Source of the DNA: Mucilaginibacter pedocola
GTDB taxonomy: Bacteria > Bacteroidota > Bacteroidia > Sphingobacteriales > Sphingobacteriaceae
Assembly: GCF_002013915.1 (NCBI RefSeq)
Contig: NZ_MBTF01000037.1
Coordinates: 62,001-126,000 of the forward strand
DNA length: 64,000 bases
Direction of reading: 5' to 3'
The position numbers and the translations under genes are program-made. Each line of letters starts with the position of its first letter. Positions within the stretch are counted from its first letter, which is position 1. The notes beneath the pieces were generated by a model that was not told the DNA's origin, did no database searches, and saw only the letters and a list, made by a program, of their open reading frames with translations. Shown piece after piece: positions 44,401 through 52,507 of this stretch.

Positions 44401-44746
44401 AAAGGCCCGGAGTTTCGCCGGTAATGTCTTTAAATTTTAAACCGCCCTGGTTCAGGTACAGTTTGTTTTGGCCCATATTGCCGGTGAAGAAAAGGTCGGG
44501 CAGGCCATCGTTATTAATATCGCCAACGGCAACACTGCCGCCGTTGTACAGGTATTCGTAAGAGAGTACGTTTAGTTTTTCGTCTTCCTTAAGGTCGTTA
44601 CGGAAGGTGATGCCTGTTTGTGTAGCGGGTAACAGGTTAAACAGCGTTTGCTGGGCCAACACGCGCTGCTGAAGGGCGGGCATGGCCAATGCGGTAAAAA
44701 TTATACACGCACGTTTTTTGATATTACCGGGGAAACAGTAAGGCAT
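41450..44746 (-). CDS. 1098-residue FG-GAP/UnbV repeat protein (locus B)
   Basis: This secreted protein has a signal peptide (residues 1-30, ending VLAQ). I count about 14 FG-GAP/VCBS cores of the form D(x)N/D(x)DG(x)xD, for example DINNDGLPDLFF, DVNGDGLLDIYV, DLNNDGLPDIIT, DANGDGYPDLYV and DYNHDGKPDLLL, consistent with two seven-bladed beta-propellers that bind calcium. Between them, at about 515-600, lies an ASPIC/UnbV-type domain (NSNYLAFDLTMQAGKSAATG, VADSVKVIWPGGKTQLL). The haloperoxidase gene follows with a one-base overlap. Related proteins are abundant beside SusC/D genes in this phylum, but their role is not established. Confidence 0.92.
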   Translation of the reverse strand: MPYCFPGNIKKRACIIFTALAMPALQQRVLAQQTLFNLLPATQTGITFRNDLKEDEKLNVLSYEYLYNGGSVAVGDINNDGLPDLFFTGNMGQNKLYLNQGGLKFKDITGETPGLSGRSGSWKTGATMADVNGDGLLDIYVCYSGLGDNDVRRNQLFINKGKNKFAEKAKEYGLDDPGYSTQAAFFDYNNDGKLDMFLLNHNVKKINNIELSQAKNQVDALASNRLFENKGGRFEDVSTKAGIIQNPLTFGLGMAIADINKDGLPDIYVTNDYNEPDYIYINKGDGTFSEQSQKMLKHMSQFSMGVDIADLNNDGLPDIITLDMLPPDNRRQKLLQLQENYESFELMVNQGLYKQYMRNMLQLNNGDGTFSEIGQLAGVSNTDWSWCPLIADFDNDGYKDIFISNGYLRDYTNKDFLRYWGDYKIKKAMEKEPTLLMDLVQAMPSTTLSNYIFKNNRNLTFSDKKQDWGINNPGISSGAAYADLDNDGDLDIITNNINNVASIFKNTSREAANSNYLAFDLTMQAGKSAATGAKVYVYANKVEQYQELNPNRGYLACVSTVLNFGLGDATVADSVKVIWPGGKTQLLTNVKANQRLNLNINDAKDNATAASVPKQLFSTVKAPVDYTNAENSINDFKRQPLMLFMASKTAPVVAKADVNKDGLEDIFISGEANTSKLYLQTKAGGWEAKDIADANAENTSAAVFFDANGDGYPDLYVAKGGYALLEPGTSQLQDKLYLNDGKGNFNYNSTALPVTTASAKSCVRPCDYNNDGKIDLFIGGRIIPGQYPVAPRSYLLENNGDGTFTTIPAAFNKAGMITDAQWVDLNGNGRKDLVLCGELVPLSVYINTKTGFEDKTADYLGNNVNGFWSSVLITDVDGDGKPDIIAGNLGNNTQIHANSAEPAEMFFADFDNNGSIDPFLNFYIQGISYPFVSRDELNDQIFPMRRKFKSYKDYCDATMKQVFTPEELAKATRLFANTTETTLFLNRGGKFVKSELPIQAQFSSVAQILTGDYNHDGKPDLLLLGNHSDNRLKLGSFDANYGCLLLGDGKGGFTYQTQPVSGLCVNGDVKSAAEIKINGSAYLMLGISNQPLQFYREN

Positions 44747-44833
44747 TTATCAACGGGTTAATTTACTTAATTAAGGAGATATAAAAATAGCGAAAGCTAC
44801 GGAAAGATAGGCGTTTAAATTCTACTTTAAACA

Positions 44834-44867
44834 AAAAACCAAGGCTGCTATGGCAGCCTTGGTTTTT
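44834..44867 (-). terminator. Strong terminator between susD and UnbV genes
   Basis: Fifteen-base perfect arms (AAAAACCAAGGCTGC/GCAGCCTTGGTTTTT) with a 4-nt loop. On the minus strand a T-run follows. It ends or attenuates the susC-susD transcript before the FG-GAP gene. Confidence 0.85.
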
Positions 44868-44882
44868 ATGAGTTGGTGTTTA

Positions 44883-46475
44883 CTATTTATCCCAGTAAAC
44901 CCTTGCGCTGAATACGTCGCCACCCGATAAAAGGGCAACTGCCGCAGCGTAGTTGGTTGGGTTGGTTGATGGTAAACCCAGTGGGTATGGAATCCTGCGT
45001 GGGATAGTTGTTGAAAACTGGCTTGGATAGCTTACAGCAGTAATTGCAGGGAAACCCGACCTTCTCCAGTTAGCCCAAGCTTCGTTGAAGTTGAACGTAG
45101 TTGAAGTTAATACAAAGTACTCCATGTTTATTTGCTGTAATGCAGTAGCAGCTACCAATGGGTGAGTAGCAACATAAGCAGTAATGCTTGCAGTTGGTAC
45201 AGTACCCGCAGCGTTAAACTGTGCAATAGTTGCCATATCTGCAGCTAAAGCGTTTGCGTAGTGGGTAGCGGCGTTACCGGTGTTCCAGCCGCGGGTAGCA
45301 GCCTCAGCCAATAACAGTTCGCTTTCGCCGTAAGTCATCAGCATGTTAATGCGGTTACGGTCGTCGTACACGGCAAAGCGTGGGCGCGAGTATTTACCAA
45401 CAGGTGCAGCAACGTCACCACTAACAGCTGGGTCAGCAGGCGAAGCACCAGGGTAACCCGGAGCGTGCGATACATCCTGGGCACCACCTTTAAGGTCGTA
45501 ACCGTTTGGTAAACCAACTTGTAAAGCAGCGGTGTTATCGCCTGCAGCGTAAACTTCGCTGGCAGCTTTACCCTGGCCTGCAGCAATCTCGGCCACAGCG
45601 CTGATGCGTGGGTCGGCAGTTGATTGCATGTAGCTGATCAGGGTGTTAGACCAACGTACCTCGCGGAAGTCGTCTTTTACCAAAATAGCATTTACGTCGC
45701 TGTTGCTGTTACCGTTAGTCTCGTCGGCTTTAACTTTAGCGTTATCGTCAATAGAAGCCATGGTACCACCGGCGTAAGCTTTCTCTGCATATTTCTGTGC
45801 AGTAGCAGCATCGGCTTTAGTTAAGCGCATAGCTGCACGCAGCATTAACGAGTAACCTAGTTTTTTCCATTGAGCAATGTTACCACCGTAGAACAGGTCT
45901 GATGATGGTTTGTCTTTAGCTGCATCCAAAGCTGCGGTTGCAGTTTCTAACTGAGCCAGCATAGAAGTATATATGCTTTGCTGAGTATCAAACTTTGGTG
46001 TAACAATACCTGCTTTTGCCTGGCCGGCTTCCGAGAAAGGAGCATCGCCGTAAGCATCGGTAACACGTTGCAATATCATCATACGCATAATGGTACCAAC
46101 AGCATCAAGGTTAGCGTATTCAGCTTTACCTTTAATCAGGTTTTTCATCTCATCTACCAAAGTAGAAGCGCCATAGCTGGTGTTCCAGGTACGCTCAAAA
46201 TAGCTACGTCCGCTACCGGCGTAAACATATTTATCACCGTTACCATAGTAATCATAAGTAGAGGCTAAACCCTGTACCCACATACTTTGGAAAAGCAATT
46301 GGTCGTAACCGCTGTTAGAGAATTTTATTTGCGACTGAGCTAATAAAAAGTTGGGAGGAAAAACTTCCGCGTTAACCTTAGTAGGGTTGGTGTTAATCGC
46401 ATCAAAGTCTTTAGTACAACCCGCTATAAAGGTGGCACCCGCAAGCAGGTAACCATATATAAGTCGTTTTTTCAT
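44883..46475 (-). CDS. SusD/RagB-family lipoprotein (locus B)
   Basis: This 530-residue protein has a lipobox FIAGCT (cysteine about residue 20). It matches the SusD-like_2 pattern: KDFDAINTNPTKVNAE at the N-terminus, RMMILQRVTDAYGDAPFSEAG, QWKKLGYSLMLRAAMRLTKAD, and ELLLAEAATRGW near the C-terminus. It begins 5 nt after susC and ends 16 nt before a strong terminator. It shares only family-level likeness with the locus A SusD. Its partner has no STN domain. No glycoside hydrolase is in the operon, so the ligand may not be a polysaccharide. Confidence 0.93.
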   Translation of the reverse strand: MKKRLIYGYLLAGATFIAGCTKDFDAINTNPTKVNAEVFPPNFLLAQSQIKFSNSGYDQLLFQSMWVQGLASTYDYYGNGDKYVYAGSGRSYFERTWNTSYGASTLVDEMKNLIKGKAEYANLDAVGTIMRMMILQRVTDAYGDAPFSEAGQAKAGIVTPKFDTQQSIYTSMLAQLETATAALDAAKDKPSSDLFYGGNIAQWKKLGYSLMLRAAMRLTKADAATAQKYAEKAYAGGTMASIDDNAKVKADETNGNSNSDVNAILVKDDFREVRWSNTLISYMQSTADPRISAVAEIAAGQGKAASEVYAAGDNTAALQVGLPNGYDLKGGAQDVSHAPGYPGASPADPAVSGDVAAPVGKYSRPRFAVYDDRNRINMLMTYGESELLLAEAATRGWNTGNAATHYANALAADMATIAQFNAAGTVPTASITAYVATHPLVAATALQQINMEYFVLTSTTFNFNEAWANWRRSGFPAITAVSYPSQFSTTIPRRIPYPLGLPSTNPTNYAAAVALLSGGDVFSARVYWDK

Positions 46476-46480
46476 CTTTG

Positions 46481-49400
46481 TTATTTTTTAAATTTAAAGT
46501 TAACATTTAACCCGTAAGTTCTAACAGCAGGAACGCTGGTACCTTCTATACCGGCATAGTTAATGCCAGGAGCGAAGTTCGATTCAGGATCGATGTTGTC
46601 CGAACGTTTCATGATAGTCCACAGGTTACGGCCTACTAATGATACAGTGATCGAGTTGAACGGTGTGTTAGCTAAAGTTGTTTTTGGCAACGAGTAACCT
46701 AAAGTTACCTGGCGCAGTTTAATAAAGCTACCATCCAATACGTTCACGGCAGAAATGTTACGTGCTACAGCCTGGTAGTAATCCTGAGCAGGTACGTTAA
46801 CAGTGTTTGGCGTACCGGTTTCAGTAACACCCTGGCCAACAACGCCACCTTCACGGCCAACCAAAGTCATTTTGTTTAAACCACGGAAGATGCTGTAGTA
46901 GCTGGTTGCAGATAATACTTTGTTACCATAACGGTAGTCGATCAGGAACGAAAGGTTGAAGTTTTTGTAGATGAAATCGTTGCTGAAACCACCATAGAAT
47001 TTAGGTACAACGCTACCCATAGCTACACGGCCTGTAGCTTTTGGAAGGCCCGCTGCATCAAAAATGATGTTGCCGTTAGCATCGCGCAGGTAGTCGTTAG
47101 CCAAAATTTGAGGGCCTGCCATGCCTGCAACAAACGCTGTAGTTGCGTTAAGCGGGCGGTAAGTACCTAAGCCTAAGTTTTGGTTAGTAGCATCAGTTGA
47201 TAATACTTTGTTGTTTACGTAAGTAAAGTTGAACGAAGTATTCCAGCTAAAGCCGTTCATTCTTACCGGAGTGCCGCGCAACTCAACCTCTAAACCTTTA
47301 TTTTGGGTTGATGCGGTTGGGATGAAATAGCTGGTGTAACCGGTTGACCAATCTAACGAGCCTGTTACGATCTCATTTTTGGTTTTCCTTTTGAAGTAAG
47401 TAACATCAACACCTAAACGATCGCCGAAGAATTTCAACGAAGTACCGATCTCAAACTCGCTCAGGGTGTATGGTTTCAGGAACAAGTTTGGCAGCGAGCT
47501 GTCAAAGCTACCTGCAGGGGTGCCATTGATAGAGTTAGCAACGTTGTAATAAACGCTGTTAGTATATGGGCTTGGGGCACCACTGGTGTTAGCGTAAGAA
47601 ACTCTTAATTTACCAAAATCTAAACCGTTGATGTGGGTAAGTTCAGAGAAGATGAAGCTACCTGATACCGAAGGCGTGAATATACCACGGCCAACCGAGC
47701 CACTGATAGCTGAGTAAGCATCGTAACGGCCGCTGGTACCTAATACTAAGTAATCTTTAATGGCGAAATCAGCAGTATAGTAAGCCGAGTTAACCTGTTG
47801 TTTCTGGATACCCTGGTTACCGCTATCCCTTGTTTTACCGTTAGAAAGATCGTAGAAGTAAGGGATGATGAATTGGTTAGCATTGATGTAAGTACCTGAT
47901 GCATCGCTTTTGCGGATGTTACCACCCACCGAAAGGTCGAGGTTCAGGAAGTCTTTCACGATGTCGTGTTTAGCACCGATCAACACGTCAGAGTTCAACT
48001 CAGTAATTTGAGTAGTTTGAGTGCTCATGCTACCGTTGTTACCTGCGTAAGCAGTACCGGTTGGGGTGATACCCAAACGGCCATCATGAATTTTATCGTA
48101 ACCAACACGGCCTTGTATGTAAGCCCATGAAGTTAACGCATATTTAGCAGTGATAGATGATATTAAACGCTCCCTGGTAGTGTTGGTTACAAAGTTGTAA
48201 GCAGCAAAGTAAGGGTTGGTTACATAAATATCGTTGGTGAAAGATTGCTCCATGCCGTTTGCCTGGGTGCCCGGCGCAAGAATGCTTTGCGACTCGTTTG
48301 GTGCCAGGAACTGCACGTTGTTAGGGTTACCCGGGCCATCGCTCAAACCAGAACGGTTTTTAGCTTTATCTAAAATGTAGTTGGCAATCAGGGTAATGTC
48401 TAAATTCTTAGCTACGGTTTGAGTACCGTTGAAGTTGAACGTTTTACGGTTAAGGCCGCTGTTTGGCGTAATGGCATGGTTATTCATGTCAGAAGCCGAT
48501 AAACGGAACGCGCCGGTTTCGTTACCGCCGGTTAATGAAACTGTATTAGTAAAAGTTTTACCTGTTTTGTAGAATTTAGTGTAATCGTCGCTGGTTTTTG
48601 AGTAAGCGTAGCTTTTGCCGTCAAACTGTATAACCTGCGAACCGTCAAGTTTAGCACCCCATGCAAGGTTACCCGAGCTTAAAGCACCTGCAGCGTTAGC
48701 AGGCTTAACACCTTTTTCGCCCTGGCCATATTGGTCTTGGAAATCAGTGTTATCATAAACCTGGTCTAACTGGTAGTTGCTGTTGTACTCAACACCAAAG
48801 CCCGAGTTTTTTTTGCCCGATTTGGTGGTGATCAAAATAACACCGCCTGTAGCGCGTGTACCGTACAATGCCGAAGCCGATTGGCCTTTCAGTACAGTCA
48901 TGGTCTCGATATCATCAGGGTTGATGTTGCTGATACCGTCACCGTAGTCGGCACCACCCCACTCGCCTGATTGGCCACGCTGGGTGTTATCCATTGGTAC
49001 GCCGTTGATAACGAACAATGGGCCTTGTGTAGAGCTGGTGCTTGTAACACCACGTAATAATATACGGGCAGATGAACCGGCGCCACCGTTAGTACCGGCA
49101 ACACTTAAACCGGCCACACGGCCTTGTAAAGAGTAAGCAACGTTGGTTTCTTTAGCAGTAGCCAATGCTTCACCTTTTACGGTGGTTACCGAGTAACCTA
49201 ATTTTTTCTCGTCTTTTTTAATACCCAACGCTGTTACTACAACTTCCTGTAGTTTGGTGCTGGCTACCATGGTTACCCTTAGGGCTTTACCGGTAAATAC
49301 AACTTCTTGTGTTTTGAAGCCCACGTAGCTGAACACTAAAGTTGAGTTTACAGCAGCATCAAGGGTAAATTTACCGCTTGCATCGGTTTGTGTACCTGTG

Positions 49401-49645
49401 CCTGTGCCTTTAAGAGCAACGCTAACGCCAATAAGCGCTTCGCCGTTCTCATCGGTAACAACACCGGTAGCCGGAACAAATTTGCTGTTTGTTACTTTAA
49501 TGGTAGTAACATTAAAAGGGGCTGCTACAGCCGGAAGCTGCATACCTGCCATTACTGCGAATGCCAGGGCAACTTTACATACCGGAAGCGCGTTTTGCAA
49601 CCGGTATCTGTTTTTTACACCCATTGGATGTTTAAAAAATTCCAT
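46481..49645 (-). CDS. SusC/RagA TonB-dependent transporter without STN (locus B)
   Basis: This 1054-residue outer-membrane transporter has an N-terminal leader about 40 residues long (MEFFKHPMGVKNRYRLQNAL, cleaved near PAVAA). It has a carboxypeptidase-regulatory-like domain (about 55-135, VVTDENGEALIGVSVALKG), a plug (LGYSVTTVKGEALA, then DDIETMTVLKGQSASALYGTRA) and a barrel ending YGLNVNFKFKK. Unlike the locus A SusC it lacks an STN domain, so direct FecR signalling is not expected. The operon starts here or with the ECF sigma gene 428 nt upstream. Confidence 0.94.
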   Translation of the reverse strand: MEFFKHPMGVKNRYRLQNALPVCKVALAFAVMAGMQLPAVAAPFNVTTIKVTNSKFVPATGVVTDENGEALIGVSVALKGTGTGTQTDASGKFTLDAAVNSTLVFSYVGFKTQEVVFTGKALRVTMVASTKLQEVVVTALGIKKDEKKLGYSVTTVKGEALATAKETNVAYSLQGRVAGLSVAGTNGGAGSSARILLRGVTSTSSTQGPLFVINGVPMDNTQRGQSGEWGGADYGDGISNINPDDIETMTVLKGQSASALYGTRATGGVILITTKSGKKNSGFGVEYNSNYQLDQVYDNTDFQDQYGQGEKGVKPANAAGALSSGNLAWGAKLDGSQVIQFDGKSYAYSKTSDDYTKFYKTGKTFTNTVSLTGGNETGAFRLSASDMNNHAITPNSGLNRKTFNFNGTQTVAKNLDITLIANYILDKAKNRSGLSDGPGNPNNVQFLAPNESQSILAPGTQANGMEQSFTNDIYVTNPYFAAYNFVTNTTRERLISSITAKYALTSWAYIQGRVGYDKIHDGRLGITPTGTAYAGNNGSMSTQTTQITELNSDVLIGAKHDIVKDFLNLDLSVGGNIRKSDASGTYINANQFIIPYFYDLSNGKTRDSGNQGIQKQQVNSAYYTADFAIKDYLVLGTSGRYDAYSAISGSVGRGIFTPSVSGSFIFSELTHINGLDFGKLRVSYANTSGAPSPYTNSVYYNVANSINGTPAGSFDSSLPNLFLKPYTLSEFEIGTSLKFFGDRLGVDVTYFKRKTKNEIVTGSLDWSTGYTSYFIPTASTQNKGLEVELRGTPVRMNGFSWNTSFNFTYVNNKVLSTDATNQNLGLGTYRPLNATTAFVAGMAGPQILANDYLRDANGNIIFDAAGLPKATGRVAMGSVVPKFYGGFSNDFIYKNFNLSFLIDYRYGNKVLSATSYYSIFRGLNKMTLVGREGGVVGQGVTETGTPNTVNVPAQDYYQAVARNISAVNVLDGSFIKLRQVTLGYSLPKTTLANTPFNSITVSLVGRNLWTIMKRSDNIDPESNFAPGINYAGIEGTSVPAVRTYGLNVNFKFKK

Positions 49646-50073
49646 ATTTAATTAATTAGTTAAAGAGGGGTTAATATCAACAGGCCACAGTGTATGGCAT
49701 GTTGTTTAAACAGTTTTAGTTTTGGTTAAGCGGTAGTTCCACCAGGTAACTATGCTCAAGTAGTATGGGTGAGTATTTTTTTCTTACATAGGCAAGCTCT
49801 TTTTATTTGTTTAATTATAGTTTTTAGGGCCTCTTGATCGCCGTTTATTGGTTCCGCACTACGCGGCGTGTGTTGTAATGACAATTAAAAAATTAACATT
49901 GCCTACACGATTTATAAATAATTTAAAATTTTTATCAGAAACAAGTAAGTGTTAATAATACACTATGCTCTTGATAGTAAATTCGTTAATAAAAAATACA
50001 CAGGTAGAAGCACGCCGCAATGAAATGCGGTAGTTAACACAGGGATATTAATCCCATTAAACTTATAGGTTGG
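49646..50073. other. 428-bp gap between ECF sigma and susC
   Basis: It is AT-rich, with hairpins CCGCAATGAAATGCGG (50015-50030) and GGGATATTAATCCC (50042-50055) just downstream of the sigma gene. No ORF and no good TAnnTTTG box on the minus strand were found. An ECF-type promoter for susC may lie here but cannot be named. Confidence 0.4.
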
Positions 50074-50712
50074 TTACCGGGTGAGAAGGCCGGCGAAAAA
50101 AGCAGCAGCCATTATTAAAATTGGCGCATGCATTACGGTTGATCGGGTACGTTTTTGGTCAGGGTTCAGCACGTTGCTTAGTTTTTTTAAGGCCCTGAAT
50201 AATTGCGTTTGTACGGTACGCGGCGAAATATCAAGCACTTCGCCAACTTCTTTGTATTTCATGCCGTCTTCCTTTATCAGGCGGAAGATGATGCGGCACT
50301 GTTGCGGCAAAGCACTAATGGCTTTATCCAGCTTAAACACCAATTCTTTTTTTTCCAGCTCTTTTTGCGGGTTGTAGGTATTTACCAGTTTAAACTCGTC
50401 GGTATCTTCTATCTGCACCAGGTGTATGTTCGAGTACTTTTTAATGTAGTTGAGCGACTGATTTTTTACCGCTATATATAAATAGGTGGCCGGGTTGTTT
50501 ATGCCGCAAAGCTTTTGGCGGTTTTGCCAGCACTTAACAAACAGTTCGGATACAATATCTTCGGCAACTTCGTTTTGGCGTACGTATAAAACACAAAATT
50601 TGATGAGCGGCTTGTTTAAAGCATAGAACAATTGTTCAAATGCTTTCGCATCATCGTTGTTACATACGAGGTTCCAAAGTTCGGCGATATTTGCACTTTT
50701 GTTCTTCACCAT
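50074..50712 (-). CDS. ECF RNA polymerase sigma factor with C-terminal membrane helix
   Basis: This 212-residue sigma factor has region 2 at about 24-90 (AFEQLFYALNKPLIKFCVLYV, EDIVSELFVKCW) and region 4 at about 132-182 (LPQQCRIIFRLIKEDGMKYKEVGEVLDISPRTVQTQ), a helix-turn-helix. Residues 195-211 (HAPILIMAAAFFAGLLT) form a hydrophobic tail that could bind the membrane. It is most like the SusC/FecR-linked ECF sigma factors of Bacteroidota. No FecR gene adjoins it. It is upstream of the STN-less susC and may drive locus B or cooperate with the distant FecR. Confidence 0.93.
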   Translation of the reverse strand: MVKNKSANIAELWNLVCNNDDAKAFEQLFYALNKPLIKFCVLYVRQNEVAEDIVSELFVKCWQNRQKLCGINNPATYLYIAVKNQSLNYIKKYSNIHLVQIEDTDEFKLVNTYNPQKELEKKELVFKLDKAISALPQQCRIIFRLIKEDGMKYKEVGEVLDISPRTVQTQLFRALKKLSNVLNPDQKRTRSTVMHAPILIMAAAFFAGLLTR

Positions 50713-51054
50713 TCTAATAGTTTTTAAGCCTTAGGAAACTTAACATCAGCGTAACAATTATAGTACATTAAATACAAAAAATCAACAACTTTGATGATTT
50801 TTTAAAAATTTTTAAAAAGATTTAAAACTTAGTGTAGCTTTTACAGTAAGAAAATCCGCTATAAGACTACAAAATACAACATATTGTATATAAAACACTA
50901 AGCTTGGGTGTAAAAACTACAATAAGTGGGCTTTTTTATTGAAAATAATGCAGTAAAACTGGTTGTAAAATATAAAAAAGCGCGTTTTGTAGGCAAATCC
51001 GTCCGGAAATGTGTCGATAGGATACATAATGCCCCGTTATTAATAAGTAAACAG
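50713..51054. promoter_or_regulatory. 342-bp divergent control region, sigma and locus C
   Basis: It separates the sigma gene (minus) from the GH29 gene (plus). It is very AT-rich with runs such as TTTTTAAAAATTTTTAAAAA. No complete promoter can be fitted. An open frame from 50926 is part of the GH29 frame but has no signal peptide and is treated as leader. Confidence 0.35.
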
Positions 51055-52494
51055 ATGATGAAAAAGATTTCCGCTTTGTTTTTAATGCTAGTGAACGCCA
51101 CCGTATTGTTGGCCCAGCAGCACAATATGTCTAAAACCTACCAGCCACCAACCGACCCGTTGGTGCAGCAAAAATTACATAACTGGCAGGACCTGAAGTT
51201 TGGCCTGTTTATGCACTGGGGTACTTATAGCCAGTGGGGCGTGGTAGAAAGCTGGAGCATTTGCCCCGAAGATGAAGGCTGGACACAACGCAAAGGTCCA
51301 TACGGCGCCACCTATAATGGTTATGTAAAAGCATACGAAAATCTGCAAACCACTTTTAACCCAACAAAGTTTAACCCTGAGAAATGGGTAGCTGCAGCAA
51401 AAAGCGCAGGGATGAAGTATGTGGTATTTACTACCAAACACCACGATGGTTTCAGCATGTTTGATACCAAGCAGACCGATTATAAAATAACATCGGCAAA
51501 AACACCTTTTTCGAGCAACCCTCGCAGCAACGTTACCAAAGAGATATTTAATGCTTTCCGTAAAGAGAATTTCCTGATAGGCGCGTACTTCTCTAAGCCC
51601 GACTGGCATTCTGAAGACTACTGGTGGCCATACTTCCCGCCGAAAGACCGCAACGTGAATTACGACCCGGCCATGCACCCTGAGAAATGGCAGAAGTTTA
51701 AAGACTTTACCTATAACCAAATTGGCGAATTGATGACCGACTATGGCAAGGTTGATATCCTTTGGCTGGATGGCGGCTGGGTACGCCCGAAAAACACTAT
51801 TGATACAACGGTTGATTGGCAAAAAGGCATCAAATTTAACCAGGATATTGATATGGCTAAGATAGTAGGCATGGCACGCACCAAGCAGCCGGGCCTTATC
51901 GTAGTTGACCGTACTGTTACCGGTGAGTTTGAAAACTACACAACCCCTGAGCAGGAAGTACCCGCAGCACCGCTGGACCATCCGTGGGAAACCTGCATCA
52001 CCATGGGTGATTCGTGGAGCTACGTGCCTAACGACCATTACAAATCGGCAAGCCAGATTGTACAACTGTTAGTAAAAGTAGTATCGCGCGGGGGGAACCT
52101 GTTATTAAATATAGGCCCCGGCCCCGATGGTGATTGGGACCCTGTTGCTTACTCGCGCCTTAAAGAGGTGAGTGCATGGATGGGTATCAACGGCGAGGGT
52201 ATTTATGGCTCAACTTCGGTAGCGCCATATTCTTCCGGTAATATATATTATACTAAAGCCAAAAACGCTAACGCGATATATGCCTTTGTTTTAGCAGATA
52301 AAGATGGCTTGAAGCTGGACAAAACCGTAGCCCTAAAGGTTAACAACATTAAAGCCGTTAAAAAGGTAACCATGCTGGGTGCCAAACAAAGCCTGAAATA
52401 TAAACTAACAGGCGACGACCTGGTGGTGACCATCCCGACTGCCATCCAAGCTAACCCCGGCCAACTGGCAGCAACTTTAAAAATAACGTACTAA
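51055..52494 (+). CDS. Secreted alpha-L-fucosidase, GH29 (locus C)
   Basis: The ATG at 51055 (or 51058) gives 479 residues with a signal peptide (MMKKISALFLMLVNATVLLA). The frame to 50926 adds 43 implausible residues. GH29 marks are FGLFMHWGTYSQWG, VVFTTKHHDGFSMF (His129-Gly132), and the nucleophile Asp239 in DILWLDGGW. The acid/base lies further along. The C-terminal domain is a beta sandwich. GH29 enzymes remove terminal alpha-L-fucose. It starts the locus C operon, 13 nt before the GH20 gene. Confidence 0.93.
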   Translation: MMKKISALFLMLVNATVLLAQQHNMSKTYQPPTDPLVQQKLHNWQDLKFGLFMHWGTYSQWGVVESWSICPEDEGWTQRKGPYGATYNGYVKAYENLQTTFNPTKFNPEKWVAAAKSAGMKYVVFTTKHHDGFSMFDTKQTDYKITSAKTPFSSNPRSNVTKEIFNAFRKENFLIGAYFSKPDWHSEDYWWPYFPPKDRNVNYDPAMHPEKWQKFKDFTYNQIGELMTDYGKVDILWLDGGWVRPKNTIDTTVDWQKGIKFNQDIDMAKIVGMARTKQPGLIVVDRTVTGEFENYTTPEQEVPAAPLDHPWETCITMGDSWSYVPNDHYKSASQIVQLLVKVVSRGGNLLLNIGPGPDGDWDPVAYSRLKEVSAWMGINGEGIYGSTSVAPYSSGNIYYTKAKNANAIYAFVLADKDGLKLDKTVALKVNNIKAVKKVTMLGAKQSLKYKLTGDDLVVTIPTAIQANPGQLAATLKITY

Positions 52495-52507
52495 TTATTT
52501 CTATCAG

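Noticed and set aside
51175..52065. Minus-strand ORF of 296 codons inside the GH29 gene
   Set aside because: It lies entirely within a gene with GH29 catalytic motifs, has no signal or family pattern of its own, and is explained by codon bias.
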